Shown: positions 7,349-16,124, numbered from the stretch's first letter. The stretch is DNA of 64,000 nt from Rhodococcus sp. KRD162 (GCF_017168335.1 NZ_JABFAU010000011.1:389585-453584), one strand, 5' to 3'. Made by a program: numbers and translations. The notes: generated from the letters alone by a model not told the origin.

Positions 7349-8971
7349 CTATGTTGTCGTGACGGCGAACAGGATCCGGTCCGGCTCGCGTTGCATACGG
7401 GTGATCGCGACGCGGCCCCCGATCCACGCGCCCAGTGCGCCAATCGCAGCAGAGACCGGGATGGCGAAATAGTTCACCGGGTTCGGTAGCAGCGCCCCGA
7501 GTAGAACGCCGGGCGCCGTTGTCGCGGCGAAGATGACGATGCCGAGGATGATCAGTCCGAAGGACGAGCCGTTGAAAGACCCGCGGGTGTTGAAGGAGAA
7601 CGTCTTCTTCATCTCCGGAACCGGGTAGGGCGCTTTGGCGGATATCGCCACTACCAATCCTGCACCGACTCCCATCATCGAAATGCCGACGGCGATCGGC
7701 ACGGCCAGTCGGTCGGTCCCGAGGTCCCCGAAGATCCGTACAGCAGCTGTTGCGACGACCACGAAGGGTGTCATCACGATTGCCCACGCGATTTGTCGGC
7801 CCCGGACGTCAGCGGCAGCGGCTTCGGGGATCATCACCAGATGCCAGATCGATGCGCCGTCGAATCCGTACAGATTCGATCCGGCTGCCATTGCCAGGTA
7901 GATCAGGAACCAGGCACCCCATGCGGCGGAGAAGGGGATCGATGACGAGATCAGCGGTCCGAAGCCGGAGACCAAGGTCATGATGGCAACGGAGAGCAGT
8001 TGTGTTCGTCGGCGCATGTCTCCGTGCCAGAGCGAAAGCTCGCGAGAGATGACGGTGCCCAGTCGGGATGCGCGCCAACCGGTTCGAATGTCGCGGCCCT
8101 GGTTCTTCAATTGCACGGAAGTGGCGCCCGCTGATTCTGCGACCTTCCCGTTGAAGTAGCGAACGACCAGGCGTTGCCATGACCACAGCAGTGCGAGATC
8201 GACCAGCACCAGGGCGAGGACTGCTCCGGCGGCGAGGAGCCAGGCGCCTCCTGCTGCTGCGTCGACACTGGTGATTCCCCACGCGAACGGGATCGAATGC
8301 GCGACCGTGAGCGGCCACGTGACGTCGCCGTCCACGACCGTGCCGAGGCGACTCTGCAGCGGAAATTGCAGCAGATACAGCCCGCCGAAGAACGTGCCGA
8401 ATGCCAACAGTCCCAGTTCGCGGCTGCGACGACTCCGCAGGAGCTGCGACATCGCCAGCATCGCGACCCGTGAGGTGCCGACAATGAGCAGGACCGTTGC
8501 GGGCCAAGCGATAATGGCCAATGGCAGTGCGGCAGGGTGGTGTGTAGCGGCATAAATTGGAATCGCTGCTGCAGCCAACGCGGTAATCGGCACGGTCATA
8601 CCGACCAGCGACGTCGAGAACAGTGCTCTGGCGAGTCGGACGGGTTCCAGGGGGAGTAGTTGGAACTGTCTGGGGTGAAGATTGTCATCTGACAGACCAG
8701 ACATGATCGGCATCAAGATCCACATCACGCCGATAGCCGACAGTGCGAGACTGGTTGTGCCGCCGACGAGTTCGGAAGAGCTCGCGCTCGTCCCCGAGGC
8801 TTGCAGGCACAGCAGAGCTGCCCCCAGAACGCCGAAGAGTGCTGCCACGACCTTGATGACGGCTCTGCCGCCGGTGAATTGACGTTTGTAGAGGGTCACG
8901 CGCATGCGGAGAACAGTGCGCCACAGTGAGGTTCGGGCGCTGCGCGACGTCGGCAAGCTCGTAATGCTCAT
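7349..8971 (-). CDS. ABC-2-type exporter permease
   Basis: 540 residues with roughly twelve hydrophobic spans and a basic cytoplasmic N-terminus. Small-residue-rich helices and a large cytoplasmic loop near residues 260-310 fit the long actinobacterial ABC-2 permeases. The ATG at 8971 overlaps the stop of the ATPase gene as ATGA, which points to translational coupling; an ATG twelve bases upstream is also possible. With the ATPase it should form an exporter; the cargo cannot be read from the sequence. A pair of exporter genes with no accessory lipoprotein or regulator next to it is typical of small-molecule or lantibiotic-type efflux, but this is not proven. Confidence 0.75.
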   Translation of the reverse strand: MSITSLPTSRSARTSLWRTVLRMRVTLYKRQFTGGRAVIKVVAALFGVLGAALLCLQASGTSASSSELVGGTTSLALSAIGVMWILMPIMSGLSDDNLHPRQFQLLPLEPVRLARALFSTSLVGMTVPITALAAAAIPIYAATHHPAALPLAIIAWPATVLLIVGTSRVAMLAMSQLLRSRRSRELGLLAFGTFFGGLYLLQFPLQSRLGTVVDGDVTWPLTVAHSIPFAWGITSVDAAAGGAWLLAAGAVLALVLVDLALLWSWQRLVVRYFNGKVAESAGATSVQLKNQGRDIRTGWRASRLGTVISRELSLWHGDMRRRTQLLSVAIMTLVSGFGPLISSSIPFSAAWGAWFLIYLAMAAGSNLYGFDGASIWHLVMIPEAAAADVRGRQIAWAIVMTPFVVVATAAVRIFGDLGTDRLAVPIAVGISMMGVGAGLVVAISAKAPYPVPEMKKTFSFNTRGSFNGSSFGLIILGIVIFAATTAPGVLLGALLPNPVNYFAIPVSAAIGALGAWIGGRVAITRMQREPDRILFAVTTT

Positions 8972-9759
8972 GCGCGCATCCATGACAGTCCGTCGGGACT
9001 GGGACTGCGGCTACCGACAAGGCGAACGAATGCCTCGTCGAGAGTGTTGCCTGCGCGCACCTCGTCGACCGTTCCTGAAGCCACGACGCGCCCGTCTGCG
9101 ATGACTCCGATGTGAGTACACAGTTGTTCGACAAGGGCCATCACGTGACTGGAAAGAATGACCGAGCCACCTGAGTGGACGAACGAGAGCAGAATGCTCC
9201 GAATTCCGGCCGAAGAAATGGGGTCGACAGCTTCGAACGGCTCATCCAGTACCAGTAAGCGAGGGCCGTGCAACAAGGCCGAGGCCAACCCGATTTTCTT
9301 CGTCATACCCGCTGAATAATCGGCGATGACCGTTCCACCTGCATCGGCGAGATCGAGCGCGGCCAACAGTTCGTCGCGTCGTGACGCGATGACGTCCTCT
9401 GGCATACCGCGCAGTCGCCCGAAATAGGTGAGTAGTTCATGACCGGTGAACTGGGCAGGTAGCGCCAAACCGTCGGGTAGAACGCCGAGCAGACTCTTCG
9501 CTGCCACAGGGTCGTTCCACACGTCGTAGCCGTACACCAGGCTGCGACCGTAGTGCGGGCGAAGCAATCCGACAGCCATCGACAGTGTGGTCGTTTTTCC
9601 CGCACCGTTAGGGCCCACCAGGCCGAACAACGAACCTGAGGGCACCGCGAGGGAAAGGTCGTTCACAGCAACTTTCGCGCCGAACGCCATGCAGAGGTGT
9701 TCCACATGCAATGCCATCGGTCCGGGCGGTAACTGTCCAGGGTGGGGGAGAGGGTGCAT
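8968..9759 (-). CDS. ABC transporter ATP-binding protein
   Basis: About 263 residues from the ATG at 9759; ATGs at 9822 and 9717 are alternatives, and the Pro-rich leader makes the exact start uncertain. All ATPase motifs are present: Walker A Gly-Pro-Asn-Gly-Ala-Gly-Lys-Thr (~49-56), a degenerate signature Tyr-Ser-Ala-Gly-Met-Thr-Lys-Lys, Walker B Leu-Leu-Val-Leu-Asp-Glu-Pro, and the H-loop Ser-Ser-His. The Glu-Pro-Phe-Glu-Ala-Val-Asp-Pro stretch is of the CcmA/DrrA-type export class. It is coupled by a 4-base overlap to the permease downstream. Confidence 0.85.
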   Translation of the reverse strand: MHPLPHPGQLPPGPMALHVEHLCMAFGAKVAVNDLSLAVPSGSLFGLVGPNGAGKTTTLSMAVGLLRPHYGRSLVYGYDVWNDPVAAKSLLGVLPDGLALPAQFTGHELLTYFGRLRGMPEDVIASRRDELLAALDLADAGGTVIADYSAGMTKKIGLASALLHGPRLLVLDEPFEAVDPISSAGIRSILLSFVHSGGSVILSSHVMALVEQLCTHIGVIADGRVVASGTVDEVRAGNTLDEAFVRLVGSRSPSPDGLSWMRA

Positions 9760-9973
9760 TGGTCGAGGGTAACTGGATGGAGGCGCAGGCGCGGAGGCCT
9801 GGTTCTGGAGCGGGCGGCGCACTGCCGGTGTAGGTCTCAGGTGGGGTGCGTCTTCGACATGTTGGGCGCCAATGGAGTTCGAGGGGGGTGATGCTGAATG
9901 GTGGTATTCGCGACCGAGCGAGGCGGAGCGTCGTCGCCGGACCAGGGTGAACAGTTCGTCGTGCGGGCATGGG

Positions 9974-10009
9974 AAAGCCCCTGCCGACCTTCTCGGTGGG
10001 CAGGGGCTT
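9974..10009. terminator. Strong hairpin terminator
   Basis: AAGCCCCTGCC and GGCAGGGGCTT form an 11-bp perfect stem. It lies just past the stop of the 50-residue gene on the minus strand and may serve both strands. Confidence 0.65.
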
Positions 10010-10034
10010 GAGTGTTGTTGTGTACGAGTCGAAT

Positions 10035-10187
10035 TTACACCCGATCCGCGTCAGCGGATTCGTAGTGCCCGGTCTCGGGGTTCCACTGCACGCCGGGAAC
10101 GTACTTTGCCCTGTCGGGGTCGGGGCCAGCGATGTTCTCGGGGACGCCGCTGACGAGGTCGCTGCGGGTGGGTTCGTTCGTTGTCAT
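10035..10187 (-). CDS. Small hypothetical protein (50 residues)
   Basis: A 50-residue frame begins at an ATG with a GGAG site about ten bases upstream and ends at TAA. The product is acidic and Pro-rich, with the segment Tyr-Val-Pro-Gly-Val-Gln-Trp-Asn-Pro-Glu near residues 30-39. It has no membrane span, and nothing identifies its function. The regular codon use, good ribosome binding site and the strong terminator right after it support a real gene. It follows the similar-sized gene at 10218-10394 by about 30 bases, so the two are probably one transcript. Confidence 0.6.
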   Translation of the reverse strand: MTTNEPTRSDLVSGVPENIAGPDPDRAKYVPGVQWNPETGHYESADADRV

Positions 10188-10217
10188 GAGCTGTTTCTCC
10201 GATGCGGTCAGGTGCGG

Positions 10218-10394
10218 TTAGGTGTCGAGTGGTTCCCAGTAGTCCAAGCCGACCATCACGCCCTGTCCGTATCCGTTTCGAGTGAGGGCGTCGCGGGCGC
10301 TGGTGCCCTGGTAGTCGGTGCTCGGCTGTCCGTCCTTCCAGTGGAATCGGAAGGTCTTGAGTGGTGAATCTGATTCAGCGGCGGGGGAACTCAT
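10218..10394 (-). CDS. Small hypothetical protein (58 residues)
   Basis: A 58-residue frame reading Met-Ser-Ser-Pro-Ala-Ala at its start, then a compact region with Phe-Arg-Phe-His-Trp-Lys and a Gly-Tyr-Gly-Gln-Gly segment, and a C-terminal Leu-Asp-Tyr-Trp-Glu-Pro. The aromatic and Gly pattern suggests a small beta-rich fold. Third-codon positions are strongly G/C, as in real genes here. The ribosome binding site is weak (GAGG about nine bases upstream). It is the first gene of a two-gene unit with 10035-10187. Function unknown; such genes are common on actinobacterial phages and mobile elements. Confidence 0.6.
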   Translation of the reverse strand: MSSPAAESDSPLKTFRFHWKDGQPSTDYQGTSARDALTRNGYGQGVMVGLDYWEPLDT

Positions 10395-10501
10395 GCGTCG
10401 AGGATAGGTGAGAAATCCGTGTCGTGGTCGGGGAAGGTTGCTGCGGCTGAGGGGTTCTCGGATATGGCGCGGGCGTGCACTGGTGGACTGTGATCGACAA
10501 G

Positions 10502-10537
10502 AACGGCTCCCAACCCGGGGAAGGGGTGGGAGCCGTT
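10502..10537. terminator. Strong hairpin terminator
   Basis: AACGGCTCCCA and TGGGAGCCGTT form an 11-bp perfect stem with a 14-nt loop. It lies about 20 bases past the stop of the minus-strand gene at 10557. Confidence 0.65.
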
Positions 10538-10556
10538 GCGAGGGTGCGAGTGGGTG

Positions 10557-10772
10557 TCAGAACATCTTGCGGAGCAGATCGGTGTGGACCTTGCCCGGTG
10601 TGGCGATGTCGTGTGCTTCGCCGTTTACGTCGAACCAGCGGCCGTCCTCGAGGCTGGCGTAACTGCCCTCGACAGCGACGACGCGTGCGGTGAAACGGTC
10701 CTGGTTGGTGCCGACGCCGTCGGCGACGATCCTCTGGACGGTGTCCCCGGGACTGATGCTGGTGGCACTCAT
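10557..10772 (-). CDS. Small SH3-like hypothetical protein
   Basis: 71 residues from the ATG at 10772; an ATG at 10856 would add an Arg-rich leader and is less likely. The sequence has alternating short strands: a Pro-Gly-Asp-Thr-Val opening, an Arg-Val-Val-Ala-Val-Glu-Gly middle, and an Asp-Gly-Arg-Trp-Phe-Asp-Val turn. This is the look of a small beta-barrel (SH3/KOW-like) protein, inferred by eye only. It stands alone, followed by a strong terminator. Function unknown. Confidence 0.55.
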   Translation of the reverse strand: MSATSISPGDTVQRIVADGVGTNQDRFTARVVAVEGSYASLEDGRWFDVNGEAHDIATPGKVHTDLLRKMF

Positions 10773-10871
10773 ACGGTGGCTCTCTCTACTTCCTGGATTC
10801 CTGCGCGGAATCGACTGGCGGCGTTCGCGTTTGCTTCGACCTTCAGTATGACGCAATCGGTGGGCCCGTAG

Positions 10872-11642
10872 TCAGAACGCGCTGACGGTGACTTCGACGG
10901 AGGTGGCGGTCGCCGGAGCGAATCCGGTGACCGGTGTGGCCTCGTTGATCGTGCCGTTCGGCGGGATGGCGCTCTGCGTGAAACCGAACATGCCGCCGAC
11001 GATTTCGCCGCCCGCATCACGGAAAACGTAGAAGATCCGCTGAGGGGACTTGAGGGTGGTCGCGCTGTCGGACTGCGCGGTCAATGCGACCCGAGTGTCG
11101 TACCCGGTTCCCAGGAGCTTGGCCTCAGCGGTGACGGTGACCTGCGGATCCGAACGCGACGGTGACCGGCCCGGATCGGTGGTGACCTTCAGATCGGCGA
11201 TGGCGGACGAATCGATGAGCATGCCGCCGACGTAGGCGTCCGCGCCAGCGGCGAGAAAGGCCACAGTCTCCTGCTTCGTTTCCAGCGGTGTGCCCGACGC
11301 GTCGAGGGCGGTGACCGTGACCTCGGAGAAGGCGACAGCCGACCCCGGATTGTGAACCCGGATGCCGTAGGTGACGAAGTCGCCGTCCGCGACCAAGCTC
11401 CATCCCTGCTCGACGACCTCAGGTGCCGTCGGCCCACTGTTGGACACACCGGGCGCTTTCGTCGTCGTGGACGGCCGTGACGGCGCCGAGACGTCGCGGG
11501 CGGTGGTCTTCGTCGTGCTGGTGGAGGCAGCGTCCGCTGCGACCGCCTGACCCCGTGTCGAGTCGTTCGAACACGCAGCGGAGACCAACACGGCAGCGCA
11601 GAAGATCGCGGCTGCGGCGGAAAAGCGTCGACGGGACTGCAC
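10872..11642 (-). CDS. Secreted lipoprotein with FxLYD-like domain
   Basis: 256 residues. A GTG start follows a perfect AGGAGG site. The signal sequence ends in the lipobox Val-Ser-Ala-Ala-Cys (Cys ~24). A Thr/Ser/Ala-rich linker (~30-75) leads to a beta-sandwich-like domain with Tyr-Gly-Ile-Arg-Val-His-Asn-Pro and Val-Thr-Val-Thr-Ala-Leu-Asp-Ala strands, resembling the FxLYD-type domains that occur in secreted proteins. It should be membrane-anchored and exposed outside. The gene diverges from the metallophosphoesterase at 11819. Role unknown. Confidence 0.75.
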   Translation of the reverse strand: MQSRRRFSAAAAIFCAAVLVSAACSNDSTRGQAVAADAASTSTTKTTARDVSAPSRPSTTTKAPGVSNSGPTAPEVVEQGWSLVADGDFVTYGIRVHNPGSAVAFSEVTVTALDASGTPLETKQETVAFLAAGADAYVGGMLIDSSAIADLKVTTDPGRSPSRSDPQVTVTAEAKLLGTGYDTRVALTAQSDSATTLKSPQRIFYVFRDAGGEIVGGMFGFTQSAIPPNGTINEATPVTGFAPATATSVEVTVSAF

Positions 11643-11818
11643 AAGGGCCTCCTGCTAGTTGGACAAGTGCCGGGAGCGTACCGCTCCGGTCGCCGGACCT
11701 GACTGCGAGAGCGGTCGCGACGCGGAACCGCCGTGCGAACCACGCCAACTGCATATGTGTAAACATCTGCGGTACAACGCTGTCGCGTGATGCGACCGGC
11801 CCAATCTCGAGGTGAGAC

Positions 11819-12370
11819 GTGCGAACGATGATTCTGGCGGACCGACCGGCCGAAGTGGACCTTCTGACGACAATCGTCGAAAACGACATCGAGTGCGTCA
11901 TCACCTGCGGAGACCTGCACAAGTACTACCTCCGCGACCTGGCGTCCGTGACGATTCCGAAGTTCGGCGTCTACGGGAATCACTGTTCCCGAGGATATTT
12001 GGACGAACTCGGCATTACCGACTTGCACGGCAGGAGAGGGCGGCTCCCCAACGGGATGAGTGTCGTCGGTCTCGAAGGATGTGTGCGGTACAAGAACGAG
12101 CCGGATGTGCTGTACACACAGGAGGAATACGCCGCGATCCTCGCCGCGTATCCATGGAAGGTCGATGTCGTTGTTACCCATGCTCCGCCGGAAGGGATCA
12201 ACGACAGTAGCGACGCGGCCCACGTGGGCATCACGGCGCTGCGAGAGTACGTCGACGTGGTCGGCCCGCGGTACCTGCTGCACGGGCATACGTACCCGAA
12301 CCCTGTTCTCGAACAGGTGGGACGAACGAGCGTGATCTACACGCACGGGATGCAGATCGTCACGTTGTGA
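11819..12370 (+). CDS. Metallophosphoesterase
   Basis: 183 residues, GTG start with a GAGGTGAG site upstream. The calcineurin-like metal-binding set is visible: Cys-Gly-Asp (~30-32), Gly-Asn-His (~53-55), a Thr-His near 120-121 and His-Gly-His (~155-157). The usual first motif (Asp-x-His) is reduced to Ala-Asp-Arg at residues 7-9, so one metal site may be altered. The length is shorter than typical (~200-250). It should hydrolyse a phosphomonoester or phosphodiester in the cytoplasm; the substrate is not identifiable. It stands alone, convergent with the GtrA gene. Confidence 0.75.
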   Translation: MRTMILADRPAEVDLLTTIVENDIECVITCGDLHKYYLRDLASVTIPKFGVYGNHCSRGYLDELGITDLHGRRGRLPNGMSVVGLEGCVRYKNEPDVLYTQEEYAAILAAYPWKVDVVVTHAPPEGINDSSDAAHVGITALREYVDVVGPRYLLHGHTYPNPVLEQVGRTSVIYTHGMQIVTL

Positions 12371-12446
12371 CCGCACCGGCCGTGGGCGGTGGCAATTCAG
12401 GAGATGCTGGATGGAAACCGGCGTGGAATGTGCTTGCCTCGAACGG

Positions 12447-13010
12447 TCAGTCGAGCGCTGTCGTCTCGGAAGGAGGAACATCGAGGCCAGGCGGGACGTC
12501 GTTGTCGAGACCAGTAGGGCCGTCGAGGATTTCGTCCGGGAAGACGAATCGGCGCATCGCCCACCATCGGAAGCCTGTCGCCAGAAGTGTTCCGATCAGT
12601 GAGCCGCTGACGAAATCCGCCAGATTTTCCATCACCATGGACACTTCCGGTTGCCGCCAATTGAATACGTACCGCGAAGTCCACAGCGGAATCTGATTGA
12701 TGCCCGTCCCGACCCCGGCGATCACGAAGAACAACGCTGCCTCGTGATGCCGCTGCCTGCCCCCGCGCTGCGCGAACGACCATTCGCGATTGAGGACATA
12801 GGACACGACCGTGGCGACCAGTATCGCGAGGATGTTCGCTGTCACCGGATGCTCGGGCAGCACTGTCCACTTCAAGCCGAAGAACAACACCGTGGTGACG
12901 ATGAAGGCGATACCGCCGACGACCAGGAACTTGAGCATCTCCGCGTGAGGGAGAATTCTCACGAGAACCCGCTCGGGAAGCCTGTTGACAATTATTCCGA
13001 CGAACGCCAT
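12447..13010 (-). CDS. GtrA family membrane protein
   Basis: 187 residues with four transmembrane helices in the region 25-170 and the GtrA hallmarks: a Leu-Lys-Phe-Leu-Val-Val-Gly-Gly opening to helix 1, Asn-Arg-Glu-Trp-Ser-Phe after helix 2, and Trp-Trp-Ala-Met-Arg-Arg-Phe-Val-Phe at the end. GtrA proteins help move isoprenoid-linked sugars across the membrane for cell wall or surface glycan assembly. No glycosyltransferase partner is next to it. A charged tail of about 30 residues follows helix 4. Confidence 0.8.
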   Translation of the reverse strand: MAFVGIIVNRLPERVLVRILPHAEMLKFLVVGGIAFIVTTVLFFGLKWTVLPEHPVTANILAILVATVVSYVLNREWSFAQRGGRQRHHEAALFFVIAGVGTGINQIPLWTSRYVFNWRQPEVSMVMENLADFVSGSLIGTLLATGFRWWAMRRFVFPDEILDGPTGLDNDVPPGLDVPPSETTALD

Positions 13011-13217
13011 TGCTCGACACTAGCCGCAGCAGGGGAGTCGCAGTTCGTCTCAACGGATTCGTGACAGTGGCCTGAAGGTCACGTCGAGTGCGCGAAGGTG
13101 TTGTCGCGCAACGTGGAACGTGGTCTGGTTGGTCAGCTCGCCGATCCGACTGCCAAGGCGCAATCCGCTATACGATTGCGGGAGAACAGAATCAAAGGCA
13201 GAGAAAGGGTGTGCGCA

Positions 13218-13463
13218 GTGAAGGTGACAGAGCAGCATGTTGCGGCGCTGAAGGAACTGATCGAGCCGGTGGACACGGATGACGTGCGCGAGAAATACCG
13301 CAAGGGCGAGTTCCCCCGCGCCGATGCTGTCGAAGACTTGGACGTGAGGTACCGGTGGGATCTGTTCCACGCAGTGAAGGGGTACTCCGCCTTCGGCGAC
13401 GATCACGGCTACAACAGTGACCACATCGACACCGCGTTGCGCAGCATCGTCACGCCGTTGTAA
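13218..13463 (+). CDS. Small hypothetical protein (81 residues)
   Basis: 81 residues starting at GTG 13218, with a GAAAGG site about nine bases upstream. The open frame extends to 13098, but only the part from 13218 has protein-like composition. The product is charged, with many Asp, Glu, Lys and aromatic residues; the segment Tyr-Arg-Trp-Asp-Leu-Phe-His sits mid-protein. No known domain. It lies in the same direction as the 458-residue gene that follows after about 195 bases and a hairpin terminator, so the two are probably separate units. Confidence 0.6.
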   Translation: MKVTEQHVAALKELIEPVDTDDVREKYRKGEFPRADAVEDLDVRYRWDLFHAVKGYSAFGDDHGYNSDHIDTALRSIVTPL

Positions 13464-13517
13464 GTTCCGAAACGGTCCCACCGCTCGTGGGCCTGTGTTG
13501 GGGTGTGTTGCGGTTCT

Positions 13518-13551
13518 CGGCCCCTGCTGACTGAAAAGTCGGCGGGGGCCG
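13518..13551 (+). terminator. Hairpin terminator
   Basis: A 14-bp stem (two G-U pairs) with a TGAAAA loop is formed by CGGCCCCTGCTGAC and GTCGGCGGGGGCCG, followed by ATTCG. It closes the 81-residue gene. Confidence 0.6.
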
Positions 13552-13659
13552 ATTCGTCGGCTGTAGGGGCAGTGAAGGTGCTTTCCGGTCCACGTAGAGG
13601 CGGATGGCTGGGATGGCAGGATAGTCGAGACGCTGCTGCCACAGGGAACGGAATAAACG

Positions 13660-15036
13660 ATGATGGGGATGTTCGGTGTTCTCGGCCCAACCGAAGACAG
13701 CAATCCGCCACTTGCAGAGAACTTCGGCCTCGCCGATCGGTCCGCCGATACCGATTCCGTTCTGTCAGGTGTTGAGCAATCACTGCTCCAACAGTTGAGC
13801 GCAGCGATACCGGTCGACGAGGTGCATGCGGATGCGGGGGAACTCCTGATCGGGCAGGCGATCGACAGTTACTACACGTATCACTACGTGGCGCGCGCAC
13901 TCGGCGAGCCGATCGTCATGGCGAACGCGGTCGTGCGCGAGGCCGTACTCGGTTTGCTGCGGGCACAAGGGCGCGTTGCGATCATCGACGTGGCGGGTGT
14001 CTTCGATCGCAATGCGAATACGAAGTCCTTGGTGCAAGTCATCTCGCGGATCAGAGCGAATATCGAGTCGAGCGATCGAAGTCCGGCGGGGACCGACGCG
14101 GACCTCGAAACCATCGCGCATATCGCGAACCTCACCAACCCGGTCGACGCCAGTACGCGGCGTTACCCACGGTCCGCCCTGACAATCAGTACCGAGTTCA
14201 TGGTGCACACCAAACTCGAAATCGGGTACGTCAAGGCGCTGAGGAATTCCTTTGCGGCGCACCCGTCCTACGCGCTGAAAGTCGATCCAGGCAAGTTGGG
14301 TGTGAACGTCGACTGGGGGATCGTCGAGAGAAATCTCGTCCTTGCAGTCAACATCTACGACTACCTCAGCGAACACTTCCGTGCTGATGTCGAGGCGGCG
14401 CCGGGTGTCGGTGGACCGAACGAAACAGCCGACAAACCGACGGACATTGGGATCGAGTTCAATTCGTCCATGGCCATGATCGTGAGGGACGGCGCCAAGA
14501 GGAAAGTCGATGCCCTGATCGACGGACTGACCTCCGTCCCGGGGTACGCCGCCCCCGAGGTGGATCCGCGCAGAGTGTGGGAGGGTGCGCCCGGTCGGCG
14601 CCACCGGGTGATCAAGCACTTCGGTAAGCGCGTCCAAGAATTGTTCCCCGGGAACGGCGGCGTCCGTGACAGGCGAGATGACGCCGTCATCGACGGAATA
14701 AACGCTGCGGTAACACGTTTGATGAGAAACCGGCCCGTCCGTGTCGGAGCCGACGATGACGCGCCGGAATGGCTGCTGAACATCCGCATCGTCGCGGCCC
14801 TGTTGGACATCAGCGAATCCGAGGTCGCACGGCGCCGACGATCGGAGCGCCTGGTGGCGTTCAAGGACCGCAGAGCCTGGGTTTTCCCTGCATCCCAATT
14901 CGTACGTGCCGATCCCGAATCCGAGGAGTGGACTGTCAAAGTGGATCTGGTCGACAGGTGGTGGAAATCCCACGAAGGAAGTAACGGATGGGCGACCTTC
15001 CTGGCCGGAGAGCGCCAGGTCAGCGCGGACGGCTGA
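13660..15036 (+). CDS. Hypothetical protein with a C-terminal helix-turn-helix-like region
   Basis: 458 residues, soluble, no signal peptide. The N-terminal ~220 residues are helical with no family I recognise. Residues ~370-430 contain a Val-Ala-Ala-Leu-Leu-Asp-Ile-Ser-Glu-Ser-Glu-Val-Ala stretch, then an Arg-rich turn and a Trp-Val-Phe-Pro-Ala-Ser-Gln-Phe strand. That layout resembles the helix-turn-helix plus wing of small DNA-binding modules, for instance in Xre/ParS-type antitoxins. The 3' end overlaps the tail of the convergent DUF4333 gene by 17 bases. A regulatory or phage-related role is only a guess. Confidence 0.6.
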   Translation: MMGMFGVLGPTEDSNPPLAENFGLADRSADTDSVLSGVEQSLLQQLSAAIPVDEVHADAGELLIGQAIDSYYTYHYVARALGEPIVMANAVVREAVLGLLRAQGRVAIIDVAGVFDRNANTKSLVQVISRIRANIESSDRSPAGTDADLETIAHIANLTNPVDASTRRYPRSALTISTEFMVHTKLEIGYVKALRNSFAAHPSYALKVDPGKLGVNVDWGIVERNLVLAVNIYDYLSEHFRADVEAAPGVGGPNETADKPTDIGIEFNSSMAMIVRDGAKRKVDALIDGLTSVPGYAAPEVDPRRVWEGAPGRRHRVIKHFGKRVQELFPGNGGVRDRRDDAVIDGINAAVTRLMRNRPVRVGADDDAPEWLLNIRIVAALLDISESEVARRRRSERLVAFKDRRAWVFPASQFVRADPESEEWTVKVDLVDRWWKSHEGSNGWATFLAGERQVSADG

Positions 15037-15445
15037 CCTCGAACGAGCCATCGGAATCGGTGACCGTGACAGTGACCTCGCTAGCCTCGCCAGCGATCCG
15101 GAACGTGCACGTGAACGTGTTCATGATCTGGATGGGTTCTCGATCCGGGCAGTGGATATCGGTGAGATCCTTCGCGCCGTACGACTCGGCGACGACCTTG
15201 CTCACGCCTTTCGCGACATCGATGCCGTCCAAGTAGCGGCTGGCCTCCGGCTCGTCCGGAGTGGTCGGGGCGGGCGGGTAGGTGAACTCCTGGACAGTGG
15301 CGGGCGAGGATCCTGGCTGCGTGGACTGACGGCCCACCAGGAAGGCGGCGAGGACGATGGCGGCGACAGCGACAAGTGAGACCGCACCCAACGCCCAGAG
15401 CAGGGGCTGGCGGGACGGCGGCGTTCCTGGCTGCTGCATGGACAT
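15020..15445 (-). CDS. Membrane-anchored DUF4333 protein
   Basis: About 141 residues from the ATG at 15445, with a GGAAG site ten bases upstream. A Pro/Gln-rich N-terminus precedes one transmembrane helix (~15-38), then a Pro-rich linker and an extracellular domain with a Cys-Pro and a Phe-Thr-Cys-Thr motif whose two Cys probably pair. This matches DUF4333 (PF14230), common in mycolic-acid actinobacteria, function unknown. The gene diverges from the small membrane protein at 15538 and converges with the 458-residue gene. Confidence 0.75.
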   Translation of the reverse strand: MSMQQPGTPPSRQPLLWALGAVSLVAVAAIVLAAFLVGRQSTQPGSSPATVQEFTYPPAPTTPDEPEASRYLDGIDVAKGVSKVVAESYGAKDLTDIHCPDREPIQIMNTFTCTFRIAGEASEVTVTVTDSDGSFEVSRPR

Positions 15446-15537
15446 CGAAGGATCTTCCCACGTGAGTGCCCCCGGATCGATCGCGGCTGTAGTCGGCACC
15501 GGACGATAGTCTGGGCGCTGAACAGGGGAGAGAAGCG

Positions 15538-15804
15538 ATGACGAAAAAACAGGCGCCAGGTCCGCGATACGCGGGGCAAGGACACGCCATGCAGATCGAG
15601 GGGACCGTGGCGATCCTGATCGCCGTCGTGGTGATCGGTGTCGCGCTCGCAGTGTTCGGTCCCCAAGAGCCAAACGGGATCGTCATGCTGGCGCTCGGCG
15701 CCATCAGCGGCGCAGCAGGGGTGGTGCGGCTCTACCGCGGAACCACATTTCGGTCGATCGAGGAGAGGGTCGGACCGAGCCTCTTTGAACCCGACTCGGA
15801 TTGA
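15538..15804 (+). CDS. Small two-span membrane protein
   Basis: 88 residues with a strong GGGGAGAG site upstream. Two hydrophobic spans (~23-43 and ~48-66) are joined by a short loop, with a basic N-terminus and a charged tail. Both ends are predicted cytoplasmic. No family is recognised. It diverges from the DUF4333 gene, and the two start within ~95 bases of each other. Confidence 0.65.
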   Translation: MTKKQAPGPRYAGQGHAMQIEGTVAILIAVVVIGVALAVFGPQEPNGIVMLALGAISGAAGVVRLYRGTTFRSIEERVGPSLFEPDSD

Positions 15805-16124
15805 ACAGCGGTGCCCACGGCGCCCTTTGGCGATTGGTGCGCATCGATCAACGAGCGCGTCAGAAGCTCGTCGAGGTGTCTGCATCGCGTCCACCGCGTG
15901 GAACAGGGAGATCAGACAGCGGTGAGAGACGCTGCCGCCGAGGTAGACACCGCTGAGCTAGGTGTTCGGCCGCACCCTCTGGTAAGTATTCTCTGGACTC
16001 CCGCTCAGTAAAGCGTGGGCAAAGTTCCAGATACCGAGGATGAGATGACACCACTGCCGCTTTCACCGATCTGTCGACTCGCTCAGCAACCCGATCAGGC
16101 GCCCCGGCAACAATCGGACGTGCC
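15805..16124. other. Intergenic, nothing recognisable
   Basis: No gene, strong hairpin or repeat stands out in these 320 bases; it presumably holds the promoter of the lipoprotein at 16125. Confidence 0.4.

Noticed and set aside
11189-12481. 430-residue minus-strand frame opposite the metallophosphoesterase
   Set aside because: Composition is random-like, and it crosses two well-supported genes on other frames.
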